Assembly: GCA_963668325.1 (NCBI GenBank)
Contig: OY764222.1
Location: forward strand, 1,736,001 to 1,800,000
DNA length: 64,000 bases
Direction: 5' to 3'
From: MPNP01 sp963668325
Lineage (GTDB): Bacteria; Pseudomonadota; Alphaproteobacteria; Rhodobacterales; Rhodobacteraceae
Shown: in pieces, positions 53,053 through 61,287 of the stretch
How the letters are laid out: each line of letters opens with the position of its first letter
Position numbering within the stretch: the stretch's first letter is position 1
Notes under the pieces: model-generated
What the model was told of the DNA's origin: nothing
Databases searched by the model: none
Seen by the model: only the letters and a program-made list of their open reading frames with translations
Position numbers and translations under genes: made by a program

Positions 53053-54469
53053 ACATCCTACCCGCCCGGAAAAAATAAGGTGTGATGCCTGTCCTGTAAT
53101 GTGTTACATCAGCGATGGAAGAGCAGGAGCTTGTGATAGATATGCCAATCATGGAGGTAATCTGGTTAGGCTTGATCCCTTGACAGTCGTTGAAAATATT
53201 CAGGAGAATAGTGGCAGTACGGTACCTTTCCTTGATGCAAGCGGGGGTAATGAATGGGACGGAGATATGATACAATCCAAGCGTCCTTTTGTTACCGCCA
53301 TAGGTGCTGGCACCACCTATCCTGATTATAAACCGGCACCATTTATTGTCAGTCAAGAGGTTGAAGGTGTGGATATGGTTACCGTCGTAACTGAAGGTAT
53401 TTTCAGCTATTGTGGTGCCAAGGTAAAAATAGATACTGACCGATACATAGGCACAGAAAAGGCCACAGTCTTTGCCAAGTCAGAACCGATTGGTCATGTT
53501 ACAACCAGTGAATATGGCTCAAAAATGCTGTCTTTAGGTGGGGTAGAACATCTTACCGGAGGAAGCAAACAGGAAGGTCGGATTACCTGCGATAGCCTTT
53601 TACGGTTATGTAACCGTGAGCGGGTTGAGATATCGATTGACGGTGGAGCAGAAATGATCATTCAGGCAGGGGAACCTCCCATTATTGATGGCGAACCTGA
53701 GAACCTGATGAGGGTTGGGTGTGGGTCTGCAGCCATTGGAATGTTTGCCAAGCAATGGTCGCCACATGTTGATGAGGTAATCGTGGTTGATGATCACATA
53801 ACCGGGGTCTTGACCGAGCATGAAGGCGGCAAGCAATTGAATATGAAACCAACTGGTATCAGGGTAGCAGGTAGAAAGTCTACTCCAGGCCGATATTTCA
53901 AGGTAGCCCAACCGGGAACCGGTTGGGGAGGCACTAACATCACTGAACCGCTAAGTATAATCAAAGCGATAAATCCCAAAATAGCATGGGAAGGGTTACG
54001 GCTTCTGATGGTTTCAACTACTGGTGAACAGTGGGCATATTTTGAGTTGGATAGGAACTTGGAACCCCGAGAAATAGAAATACCGGCAGAATTAAAAGTA
54101 ACTACTGAGAGGATTGCAGAAAATTGTGAACCCTCCCTTTGTTCTGTTTTGTTCATGGGTGGTGCAGGAGGTTCCCTCAGAGCTGGTGTTACCGAAAATC
54201 CAGTTCATTTGACCAGATCAGTGAAATCCTCACTGACAAATGTAACATGTGGTGGAGCCAAGGCCTATGTTTGGCCTGGGGGAGGAATAACATTCATGGT
54301 AGATGTTTCCGAGATGCCAGATAATTCATTTGGTTATGTTCCGACACCAGCATTAGTGGCCCCAATTGAATTTACCTTGAGTTTAAAGGATTTCAAAGAT
54401 CTTGGGGGGCATCAGGAATATGTCCAACCGATTGAAAGCGTACTTAGTTCAGATATCAGGTTGGTCTAG
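53042..54469 (+). CDS. hnr: 6-hydroxynicotinate reductase homologue
   Basis: A 475-residue protein similar to 6-hydroxynicotinate reductase, which in Eubacterium barkeri uses reduced ferredoxin to make 1,4,5,6-tetrahydro-6-oxonicotinate. The N-terminus has a cluster-like Cys set, RCDACPVMCYISDGRAGACD, suiting a [4Fe-4S] centre. Later features are Gly-rich: VTEGIFSYCGAKVKIDTDRY, GGVEHLTGGSKQEGRIT and ENPVHLTRSVKSSLTNVTCG. Length is close to the E. barkeri enzyme. The ATG at 53042 overlaps the upstream gene by 11 bp, so it is coupled to the hydroxylase that would make its substrate. Recognition is from memory of the family, without an alignment. Confidence 0.82.
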   Translation: MNNKHPTRPEKIRCDACPVMCYISDGRAGACDRYANHGGNLVRLDPLTVVENIQENSGSTVPFLDASGGNEWDGDMIQSKRPFVTAIGAGTTYPDYKPAPFIVSQEVEGVDMVTVVTEGIFSYCGAKVKIDTDRYIGTEKATVFAKSEPIGHVTTSEYGSKMLSLGGVEHLTGGSKQEGRITCDSLLRLCNRERVEISIDGGAEMIIQAGEPPIIDGEPENLMRVGCGSAAIGMFAKQWSPHVDEVIVVDDHITGVLTEHEGGKQLNMKPTGIRVAGRKSTPGRYFKVAQPGTGWGGTNITEPLSIIKAINPKIAWEGLRLLMVSTTGEQWAYFELDRNLEPREIEIPAELKVTTERIAENCEPSLCSVLFMGGAGGSLRAGVTENPVHLTRSVKSSLTNVTCGGAKAYVWPGGGITFMVDVSEMPDNSFGYVPTPALVAPIEFTLSLKDFKDLGGHQEYVQPIESVLSSDIRLV

Positions 54470-54505
54470 ACTCTGGTTGTTTTTACCAGCAAGAAAATAG
54501 TTTCT

Positions 54506-55378
54506 GTGATGACGATGACCGCAACCATGATAGGTGGAGACAGGCTTCATCTACAGCATGGTCCAATTGATCTCATAATCAAGGCGGAAGCAAATAATAT
54601 AAAAGGTATGAGGAAAGCTTATTCCATAGCAAAGGAGAGATTTGAAAGTGTTCTTGATGAGTTGGTTTCGGAACTCCCTTTTCTTAAATCCCCGATTACA
54701 AGTAGCTATAACCCGCCGCAAGGTAAAATTGCCAGAAGAATGTATGATTCGGTATGGCAATATTCCCAAAAGGTCTTTGTTACTCCAATGGCAGCTGTGG
54801 CAGGTGCTGTTGCTGATGAAATACTTACCTGCATGGTTGATGGGACCTCTCTCAGAAGAGTATATGTCAATAATGGCGGGGATATCAGTATATATTTGAG
54901 CAAGGGAGAAAAATACACCTTGGATATAAATCAATTGAACAACACCAAATTAGGTCAAATTGAGTTATTTGAAGGTGGAGGCATTGGTGGAGTAGCTACC
55001 AGTGGTAAAGGTGGAAGGAGTTTGTCCATGGGAATAGCTGATTCTGTTACTGTTCTTGCCGTAAATGCTAGTGATGCAGATATTGGTGCTACGTTGATTG
55101 CCAATCATGTTGATATCCCAGGACATCATGGTATTACCAGAAAGCCAGCCGACGAAATTGTTGATGATTCAGATTTGGGTGATCTGGAAGTAGTAATATC
55201 CTGTGTTGATTTGGTATCTAAAGATGTTGAATTAGCTTTAGATAGAGGACATCACTTTGCAGTGGAGCTTTTGAATGAAGGTAAGATTATCTCTGCAGCA
55301 ATGTTTTTACAGAGTTCTGCCAGGATAGTAGGCAAACCCTTAAATCAGTTAACTAGTCAAACAAATCTGGTGGAGTAG
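54506..55378 (+). CDS. UPF0280 family protein (ApbE-like fold)
   Basis: A protein of about 290 residues of the UPF0280 family, recognised by MIGGDRLHLQHGPIDLIIKA near the N-terminus and by TPMAAVAGAVADEIL, then YVNNGGDISIYL and GIGGVATSGKGGRS. These resemble the flavin-binding and metal motifs of ApbE, the FMN transferase that modifies threonines in membrane redox proteins, but key ApbE residues are not all evident. It is in the same run as the hydroxylase and reductase genes, 36 bp after hnr and 4 bp before the DUF1185 gene. It might insert or handle a flavin for that pathway (inference). The exact start among GTG 54506 and nearby ATGs is unclear. Confidence 0.8.
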   Translation: MMTMTATMIGGDRLHLQHGPIDLIIKAEANNIKGMRKAYSIAKERFESVLDELVSELPFLKSPITSSYNPPQGKIARRMYDSVWQYSQKVFVTPMAAVAGAVADEILTCMVDGTSLRRVYVNNGGDISIYLSKGEKYTLDINQLNNTKLGQIELFEGGGIGGVATSGKGGRSLSMGIADSVTVLAVNASDADIGATLIANHVDIPGHHGITRKPADEIVDDSDLGDLEVVISCVDLVSKDVELALDRGHHFAVELLNEGKIISAAMFLQSSARIVGKPLNQLTSQTNLVE

Positions 55379-55382
55379 GAGA

Positions 55383-55967
55383 ATGAAAGCCAAAATCAGA
55401 AAAATTGCTGTCGTTGTTGAGGAAACTCACTCGGAAATGGGTATTGAGGTTACTCCACCCACACGGAAAGTAGCAGCAATTGCTGTAATATCAAATCCGC
55501 TTGCAGGGCAATACAAGGAAGACCTGAAGGACTTGGTGGACATAGGTGAAGAATTAGGAGGTTTGCTTGGAGCAAGGTGTGTAAATGCGCTGGGAATTAA
55601 ACCTGAAGAAGCTGAAAGTTATGGAAAATCAGCCATGGTTGGCGAGTTTGGTGAACTCGAACATGCGGCTGCTATTCTACATCCTAAACTGGGAGCTCCC
55701 TTACGCAAGGAAGTTTCTCGTGGTGCTGCTTTAGTTCCTTCAACCAAAAAAATGGGTGGAATGGGACAATCCTTGGATATCCCCCTTGGACATAAGGATG
55801 CAGCCTATGTAAGATCTCATTTTGATGGCATGGAAGTTAGGTTATGTGATGCTCCCAAAGGTGATGAGATTATGGTTGCAGTGGCAGTAACCGATAGTGG
55901 TCGACCTTTTCCAAGAGTAGGGGGGCTTGAAGCCAAGGATGCCAAGGGTGAAGATGGGCTTAGGTAA
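55383..55967 (+). CDS. DUF1185 / 'amino acid synthesis' family protein
   Basis: A 194-residue protein of the PF06684-like family. Recognisable segments are KIAVVVEETHSEMG at the start, VAAIAVISNPLAGQYKEDL, and GKSAMVGEFGELEHAAAILH. The database name is misleading: no amino-acid biosynthetic reaction has been shown to my knowledge. It often occurs next to UPF0280 and 6-hydroxynicotinate reductase genes, as here with a 4-bp gap, so it is probably part of the same pathway, perhaps a hydrolase or isomerase of a ring-derived intermediate. It is the last gene of the run, followed by about 175 bp and then the minus-strand restriction gene. Confidence 0.78.
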   Translation: MKAKIRKIAVVVEETHSEMGIEVTPPTRKVAAIAVISNPLAGQYKEDLKDLVDIGEELGGLLGARCVNALGIKPEEAESYGKSAMVGEFGELEHAAAILHPKLGAPLRKEVSRGAALVPSTKKMGGMGQSLDIPLGHKDAAYVRSHFDGMEVRLCDAPKGDEIMVAVAVTDSGRPFPRVGGLEAKDAKGEDGLR

Positions 55968-56143
55968 CTATAATGAAACTGAATTTTATTGTTAATTTCA
56001 GTTAAGTCATAAATTTTGAGGTCATTGTCTAAGTTAGTAACCTCTAAAGCATTTGAAAATTTAGTTAACTTTTCGTTAATCAGACATTTTATCGTGAACG
56101 GATAAAGTACCTTAAGAATCTATGTAAGGTAAATCCTCACTAA

Positions 56144-56848
56144 TCACCCTTTATAGTCAGTTACACATTGGGGTTTTATGCCCAATGCCAAAATCGGGCA
56201 CCCGCCGTTTCTACCGGCATCAAGTCGGTTAAGAAGTTTGTCCATATAAGTGGTTGATGCACCGAACTTTCTGTATACATCATTACTGCCTTCGTCTCCG
56301 CTCTTTGTGAGTACTTTTCCTAGATTGCGAAAGAATTTAATGTCAAGGCTATTTCCTCTGGTCAACAAAATGCCAACATCAATTGCACCCGCCGCATGGA
56401 AGGCCGAAAATGCATACAAATCGCGGTCATACGTCTGATCTTTGCTGTTCCATTCAAGATCGAACGCCACTTTTCCACAAACAAAATCAATACTATGACC
56501 AGAAAGGTGACCTTTCCGAATGTAATCTCGTAGGATCTTGTTTCCTGTTGGTGACAAGAGCTTCACATGAAGGTCAGCAACAATCCGAGTTTCCTGCCAA
56601 TCTGATTCTGCAAAAAGCTCTTCAACGTGTTTTGCAACCAAGCCCTTGCTGCCACCTGGCATTCGGATCATCCTAGTAGTGATTTCAAAGTTCTCTAAGA
56701 TTTCAACAATCTTCTTGAATTGATTTTTGAAGTTTTGTGATAATATCGTCGCTGCACCTCTATAGCTATAGATTTCAAATTTATCACGGATAACATCAGA
56801 AAACACTTCATCAATCACGGACCTTTCATCAGAAACGCTACTACTCAT
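56144..56848 (-). CDS. Type II restriction endonuclease, BglII/BstYI-like
   Basis: A 234-residue endonuclease of the BglII-like family. The core HSIDFVCGKVAFDLEWNSKD holds PD-(D/E)XK-type acidic residues, with Glu-Trp-Asn where many nucleases have Glu-x-Lys. QTYDRDLYAFSAFHAAGAID and GASTTYMDKLLNRLDAGR are also characteristic, and GGCPILALGI is near the C-terminus. Known members cut AGATCT or RGATCY; the specificity here cannot be read directly. The start overlaps the end of the methyltransferase gene by ATGA (56845-56848), so the protective enzyme is translated first. Confidence 0.8.
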   Translation of the reverse strand: MSSSVSDERSVIDEVFSDVIRDKFEIYSYRGAATILSQNFKNQFKKIVEILENFEITTRMIRMPGGSKGLVAKHVEELFAESDWQETRIVADLHVKLLSPTGNKILRDYIRKGHLSGHSIDFVCGKVAFDLEWNSKDQTYDRDLYAFSAFHAAGAIDVGILLTRGNSLDIKFFRNLGKVLTKSGDEGSNDVYRKFGASTTYMDKLLNRLDAGRNGGCPILALGIKPQCVTDYKG

Positions 56849-57477
56849 TGGGTTGCAACAACATTTGCTGAGTTATAGGAATAAGTAGGCCAATCAGGTT
56901 GATAGTCTTGCTTGGCCTGATTTCCCCATACCGTCCAACCGTCACGCTGACCACGTCCGAACAGTTCGAGGTACGGACCCCAACTGCAGGCTTCGATAAT
57001 GTCGTATTGCTCGTCAGGCTTACGGGAATGTTCGCGTTTTCGGGTTGCAATAAAGTTGATCTGGCTACGACCCGGTGCAAGAGTTCTGGCCTTCTTGCCA
57101 CGTACCCCGAATAGTACCAACTCTGTCACGTTACGAAAGTAGAAGCCGACGCCTCGCCCATCTGGTCCTCCATCCTTTCTAATTTTATGCCAAATCAGGT
57201 TAGTTTTGTATTCAAACCCCCATGCCTCAAGTATACGAAGACCATCAGGTAACATAGCATTTGGGCACCACAAATAGCAATGAGCAGTGCTCTTCAAATA
57301 TTTTTCTACTGGTAGTGAAGCTATCTCTTCGAGCGAAAGTGTATCGTACCGATTCAGTCTTCGATGCTCTGGTGCGACCTTTCCTGTTCGGTTATTGAAT
57401 CTCCAAGGTGGATCAGCGAGGATAGTTCCGAAACTATTACCATCCAATTCTCGGTCCAAGTCATTAGCGACACTCAT
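56845..57477 (-). CDS. MT-A70-family DNA adenine methyltransferase
   Basis: A 210-residue MT-A70-type N6-adenine methyltransferase. The catalytic motif is ADPPW near residue 22, and the AdoMet motif region includes ELVLFGVRGKKAR; CYLWCPNAMLPDGLRILEAW and HKIRKDGGPDGRGVGFYFRN are typical. I chose the ATG at 57477 because GGAGGT lies six bases before it; the ATG at 57483 directly abuts that site. It is paired with the BglII-like nuclease and should modify the same site. The pair lies between two parts of the presumed nicotinate pathway and looks like an acquired module. Confidence 0.85.
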   Translation of the reverse strand: MSVANDLDRELDGNSFGTILADPPWRFNNRTGKVAPEHRRLNRYDTLSLEEIASLPVEKYLKSTAHCYLWCPNAMLPDGLRILEAWGFEYKTNLIWHKIRKDGGPDGRGVGFYFRNVTELVLFGVRGKKARTLAPGRSQINFIATRKREHSRKPDEQYDIIEACSWGPYLELFGRGQRDGWTVWGNQAKQDYQPDWPTYSYNSANVVATQ

Positions 57478-57674
57478 ATTCATACCTCCGAAGTAGCCTT
57501 GTTATCTGTGGCAAGTAGCATGCAGATATTATGATTGTATGCTTTTCTTGGTTCCATGCCTACTAATTATTCTATCCTATTAATGTTCAACAATAACGGC
57601 CTAGATTCGAGCCGTCAAGCAAAATGTACCCCAATGTATTAAACTCAAATATTGCCTTGTAAATGAATAAAATA

Positions 57675-58724
57675 TTACAAAACCAGTTGCAAATAGATTA
57701 GATAGCCAAATCCTGCAAAGATTGAGCCAGCAAAACCCAAAACCAGATACCAAATAAACAGATTGCGTTTCACAAGTGCAAAAACAGCCATTGAGGCTGG
57801 AAGACTACTTACTCCTCCGGCAATCATAAAGGTCAAAGCGCCAGGTAAAGACATCCCCATATCAACAAGCCCTCCAACCATAGGGATTGCAGCATATCCA
57901 TTTAGATAGGCAGGAACACCTACGGCAGCTGCGGTTGGAATTAACCACCATTCGCTGTTGGCTCCAAGATAGTTACCAACAAATTCTGGTGGGATATAGG
58001 CAACCATCAGGCTTTCGATCAAAAATGCCAGGGTTAACCATTTAAATAGAAACCAGCCTGTTGTTTTTGATTCAGAAACAAAGGAAGTTCTCCTTTCGTC
58101 ATCTTTCCAAAAGGTCCAGACAATTTTCTTGTTATTCATGCTGGGACTACAGCAACCGCTAAATCCAGAAATGGCTTCCACTCGTAGTGGATTTGAAAAT
58201 AACCCGCGATCCACCAAAGCCTGGGTGGCAAAGCCCGAACCCAATCCAAGTACTATCGCTACTACTGTTTTCACCACAGAAAATTCAATACCCAGAACTG
58301 CTGACAACAGGACAAACATTTCAGGGTCCATCAAAGGTGATGAAATCCAAAAGGCCATTACTGGTGCAAGCGGAACTCCTGCTTGTAACAAGCCAGCAAT
58401 CAAGGGAATTACTGTACAGGAACAAAAAGGCGAAAGACCTCCAAAGATGGCTGCTGCAACAATCATTTTTTGGGTGTGTCCGGCAAATACTGTTGCTATT
58501 TGTTGATCCAAACCCGTGGCCTTGGCCCCTGCAGCTACAACAAGTGACACCACCAGAAAGGGAAAGATAAACCCAAGTGAGCCAAGTAAGAACCTGATAC
58601 TTTCCAATACCTGATCAGAATCAAAAAGGGCAACTCCAAGAAAAATAATGATGAAGGCTAAGACAACCTTATCCATAGATATGGAATAATTTGTCAATAG
58701 GATTTTTGCTTCTCTAATTGTCAT
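57675..58724 (-). CDS. ArsP/DUF318-type permease
   Basis: A 349-residue membrane protein with about eight to ten helices of the ArsP-like permease family. SPFCSCTVIPLIAGLLQAGV with its Cys pair is the family hallmark, and GVPAYLNGYAAIPMVGGLVD is the repeated counterpart. A Cys pair (GFSGCCSPS) is in the central cytoplasmic loop. ArsP itself exports trivalent organoarsenicals; other members are of unknown function. No ars genes are nearby. A role in moving the pathway substrate is possible from location only. Confidence 0.8.
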   Translation of the reverse strand: MTIREAKILLTNYSISMDKVVLAFIIIFLGVALFDSDQVLESIRFLLGSLGFIFPFLVVSLVVAAGAKATGLDQQIATVFAGHTQKMIVAAAIFGGLSPFCSCTVIPLIAGLLQAGVPLAPVMAFWISSPLMDPEMFVLLSAVLGIEFSVVKTVVAIVLGLGSGFATQALVDRGLFSNPLRVEAISGFSGCCSPSMNNKKIVWTFWKDDERRTSFVSESKTTGWFLFKWLTLAFLIESLMVAYIPPEFVGNYLGANSEWWLIPTAAAVGVPAYLNGYAAIPMVGGLVDMGMSLPGALTFMIAGGVSSLPASMAVFALVKRNLFIWYLVLGFAGSIFAGFGYLIYLQLVL

Positions 58725-59003
58725 TTATTATTTTCCAGAGGGAGTCACGACAAAATCTAACTATAAAAATCATTAATTCAGCATAGGTATTTCAACTCAA
58801 AAAATGTTGAAATAAGCAACCAATCATTTTAACCCATTACGAATCTCAATTTAGATACTACACGAATACCCTGAAACCATTGGGCTTTCACGACCAAACC
58901 CATCTTTAACATCAGAGGAAAAGAATAATAATATCCAACTTGTTCTGTTATATAGAAATGGATCGTTCTTCCATGCTATCAAGTTTTGAAATCAAATATC
59001 CAA
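58725..59003. other. Intergenic region upstream of permease gene
   Basis: About 280 bp between the enamidase stop and the permease start, both on the minus strand. It probably contains the permease promoter. No coding frame or strong hairpin was seen. Confidence 0.4.
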
Positions 59004-60179
59004 TCAATAAACAATTTGTGGTAATTTATTTGCTGGGGGTGTGTTTCTACTCCTTTGTGATCTGACAATCCCATCAATGATTGTCATTCCTACACCTGGT
59101 AGATTTCCCTGTTCTACCGAAGCGAAAAGGGTATCGCCTGGGGAGTGCTGGGCCTGATCCATCAAGACAAAATCAGCACAATAACCTTTTTCCATTAATC
59201 CTACGTCCAAATCTCTGTTCCTAGCAGTGTTGCCAGTGCCAAAACAAAATGCTACTTCTGCCGGAACATTTCCAAAACTGGATAAAAGAGCAATCATTCT
59301 TAAGATTCCAAGGGGTTGTACCCCAGATCCCGCCGGGCCATCAGTACCTAAAATGATACGATCAAGTTGCTTAAGTTCCCTTGCAGTATTAAGTGTTAAA
59401 ACGGCAGCACGTTCATTACCATTGTGGACAATTTCCAGGCTTCTTTGGCAAGATTCACACAGACAAACAATTTGATCATCCGGCAAGGCTGAATGACCAC
59501 CGTTAATGTGACCAATCACATCTGTATCTGCTTCTAATACAATATCTTTGTCTATTAGGCCCGAACCAGGGATAGAGGGGCCACCGGTGTGAATTGTGCT
59601 TTGAATTCCATATTTTCTTGCCCATTTGACCATTTTTTTGGCGGTAGGACCATCTTTCACTGATCCCAAGCCAATTTCACCCAAAAGTTTAACACCGGAT
59701 TCCGATAATTCCTTAAAATCCTCTTCCTCCATACCATGCTCAATAACTGGAGCCCCAGCGAGAACCTTTACACCAGAAGGTCGAAAGTTTTCATACCACC
59801 TTTGAGCAGCAATGGCCATGGCTTTAAGACCAACGATGTCTTTTGGTCTGCCTGGCATATGGACTTCACCAGCAGAAATCAGAGTGGTTACTCCACCATT
59901 AAGGGTTGAATCAATCCAGTGAAGTTGTTGCTGCCTTGGTGTATAGTCTCCAACAACAGGATGAATGTGGCTGTCAATCAAGCCTGGTGAGATAGTTACT
60001 CCGTTGGCATCAATCAATTGGGTTGGATTTTCGGTATTCAAATCTTTCTTATACCCAAAATCCGCTATTTTGCCTCCGATACAAACAATACAATCGCCAT
60101 CAACAATTGGTTGTTCGATCTTACCAGTAAGGATCATACCGATGTTTTTAATGACCAACTTATCTTTTGATGTATCCAT
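59004..60179 (-). CDS. ena: Enamidase homologue (amidohydrolase superfamily)
   Basis: A 391-residue amidohydrolase that closely resembles E. barkeri enamidase, which hydrolyses and deaminates 1,4,5,6-tetrahydro-6-oxonicotinate to 2-formylglutarate. Shared segments (recalled, not aligned) are the metal motif ISPGLIDSHIHPVVGDYTPR, GGVTTLISAGEVHMPGRPKD, and the C-terminal SRNTPPANK. Metal-site candidates are the HxH of DSHIH, Glu in LLGEIGLG, His in STIHTGG, His in VIGHINGG, and Asp in LGTDGPAG. I chose the ATG at 60179 with GAGAAA upstream; 60197 is also possible. Together with the hydroxylase and reductase it would complete the ring-opening steps. It lies 3 kb beyond them, across the restriction system. 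Confidence 0.85.
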   Translation of the reverse strand: MDTSKDKLVIKNIGMILTGKIEQPIVDGDCIVCIGGKIADFGYKKDLNTENPTQLIDANGVTISPGLIDSHIHPVVGDYTPRQQQLHWIDSTLNGGVTTLISAGEVHMPGRPKDIVGLKAMAIAAQRWYENFRPSGVKVLAGAPVIEHGMEEEDFKELSESGVKLLGEIGLGSVKDGPTAKKMVKWARKYGIQSTIHTGGPSIPGSGLIDKDIVLEADTDVIGHINGGHSALPDDQIVCLCESCQRSLEIVHNGNERAAVLTLNTARELKQLDRIILGTDGPAGSGVQPLGILRMIALLSSFGNVPAEVAFCFGTGNTARNRDLDVGLMEKGYCADFVLMDQAQHSPGDTLFASVEQGNLPGVGMTIIDGIVRSQRSRNTPPANKLPQIVY

Positions 60180-60373
60180 TTTATTTCTCAATTTCATTAT
60201 CCATTCTTGAAGATCAAGGCTACTTCCCTAAGTCATTACTACTACAAATATGCCACAGCTTGGGCAAAGTATTTTTCTATAATAAGAAAATTTACCTTCA
60301 GTTGTTGTGGTCAATTTCCAGGTTTCTGAGAAACCATCATTTCCGAAGAATTGAGATTGGAGACATTTCTGTA

Positions 60374-61186
60374 ATGGTTGCTGTTGATACAAATAACACC
60401 CAACAGATTTCCATACCAAAGGGGGTTTTCTGTGAGAGGGTAGTGTCTGTTGAGCATTATACTGACAGGTTATTCATGTTCAGGATAACTCGACCGGTTT
60501 CCTTCCGCTTTCGGTCAGGAGAGTTTGTAATGATTGGGCTTCCTAACTCCGACAAGCCTATTTACAGAGCTTACTCAATTGCTTGTCCCAGTTGGGATGA
60601 AGAATTGGAATTTTATTCAATCAAGGTTCCAGATGGGCCTTTAACCAAGGATTTGCAGAAAATCAAAATTGAGGCCAAAATCTTAATGCGTCCCAAACCT
60701 ACTGGAACGCTGGTAAATGATGCACTTATTGATGGCCAAAATCTATATTTGCTTTCGACAGGTACTGGGATTGCACCTTTTGCCTCTATAATAAGAGATC
60801 CTGAGACCTATGAGAAATTTGAAACCATTATATTAACCCATACCTGCAGGGAAGTTGCTGAACTTGCTTATGGTAAAAAACTGCACAATCTGACCCTCGA
60901 AGATCCATTGGTTGGTGAAGAGGCAAGGAACCAGTTGATTTATTACCCGACGGTTACTCAAGAAGAATTTTCAACAAAGGGGAGGATTACCGATCTGGTC
61001 CAATCGGGAAAATTTTTTTCAGATATAAATTTACCAGATCTTGATCCCAAAAGGGATAGAGGTATGATTTGTGGCTCAATGGGCTTTCTCAAGGATATGA
61101 AAGATATTTTCCTTGATAGGGGTTTTATTGAGGGCTCCAACAGTTCGCCGGCTGATTTTGTTGTAGAAAGAGCTTTTGTAGGCTAA
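60374..61186 (+). CDS. fpr: Ferredoxin-NADP(+) reductase (Fpr-like)
   Basis: A 270-residue flavoprotein of the bacterial Fpr type. The FAD motif is RAYSIACPSWDEELEFYSIK, and LLSTGTGIAPFASIIRDPET binds NADP; MICGSMGFLKDMKDIF follows, and the C-terminus VVERAFVG is typical of subclass I reductases. I chose the ATG at 60374 (GGAG upstream); a longer in-frame start at 60167 adds sequence not typical of the family. It is divergent from the enamidase gene. In many alphaproteobacteria it is a housekeeping gene, but it could reduce the ferredoxin that 6-hydroxynicotinate reductase needs. Confidence 0.88.
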   Translation: MVAVDTNNTQQISIPKGVFCERVVSVEHYTDRLFMFRITRPVSFRFRSGEFVMIGLPNSDKPIYRAYSIACPSWDEELEFYSIKVPDGPLTKDLQKIKIEAKILMRPKPTGTLVNDALIDGQNLYLLSTGTGIAPFASIIRDPETYEKFETIILTHTCREVAELAYGKKLHNLTLEDPLVGEEARNQLIYYPTVTQEEFSTKGRITDLVQSGKFFSDINLPDLDPKRDRGMICGSMGFLKDMKDIFLDRGFIEGSNSSPADFVVERAFVG

Positions 61187-61287
61187 GTTTATTTTCTTAC
61201 TCGAAATATAAAAATTATTGCACCGCAGCAATAAATTACTATGTATAATTTTCCTTTTTGGAAATCATAGTAATTTTGAGAAATATT

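Noticed and set aside
55975..56005. Weak inverted repeat AACTGAA / TTCAGTT after the DUF1185 gene
   Set aside because: The AT-rich 7-bp stem with a long loop is too weak to call a terminator.
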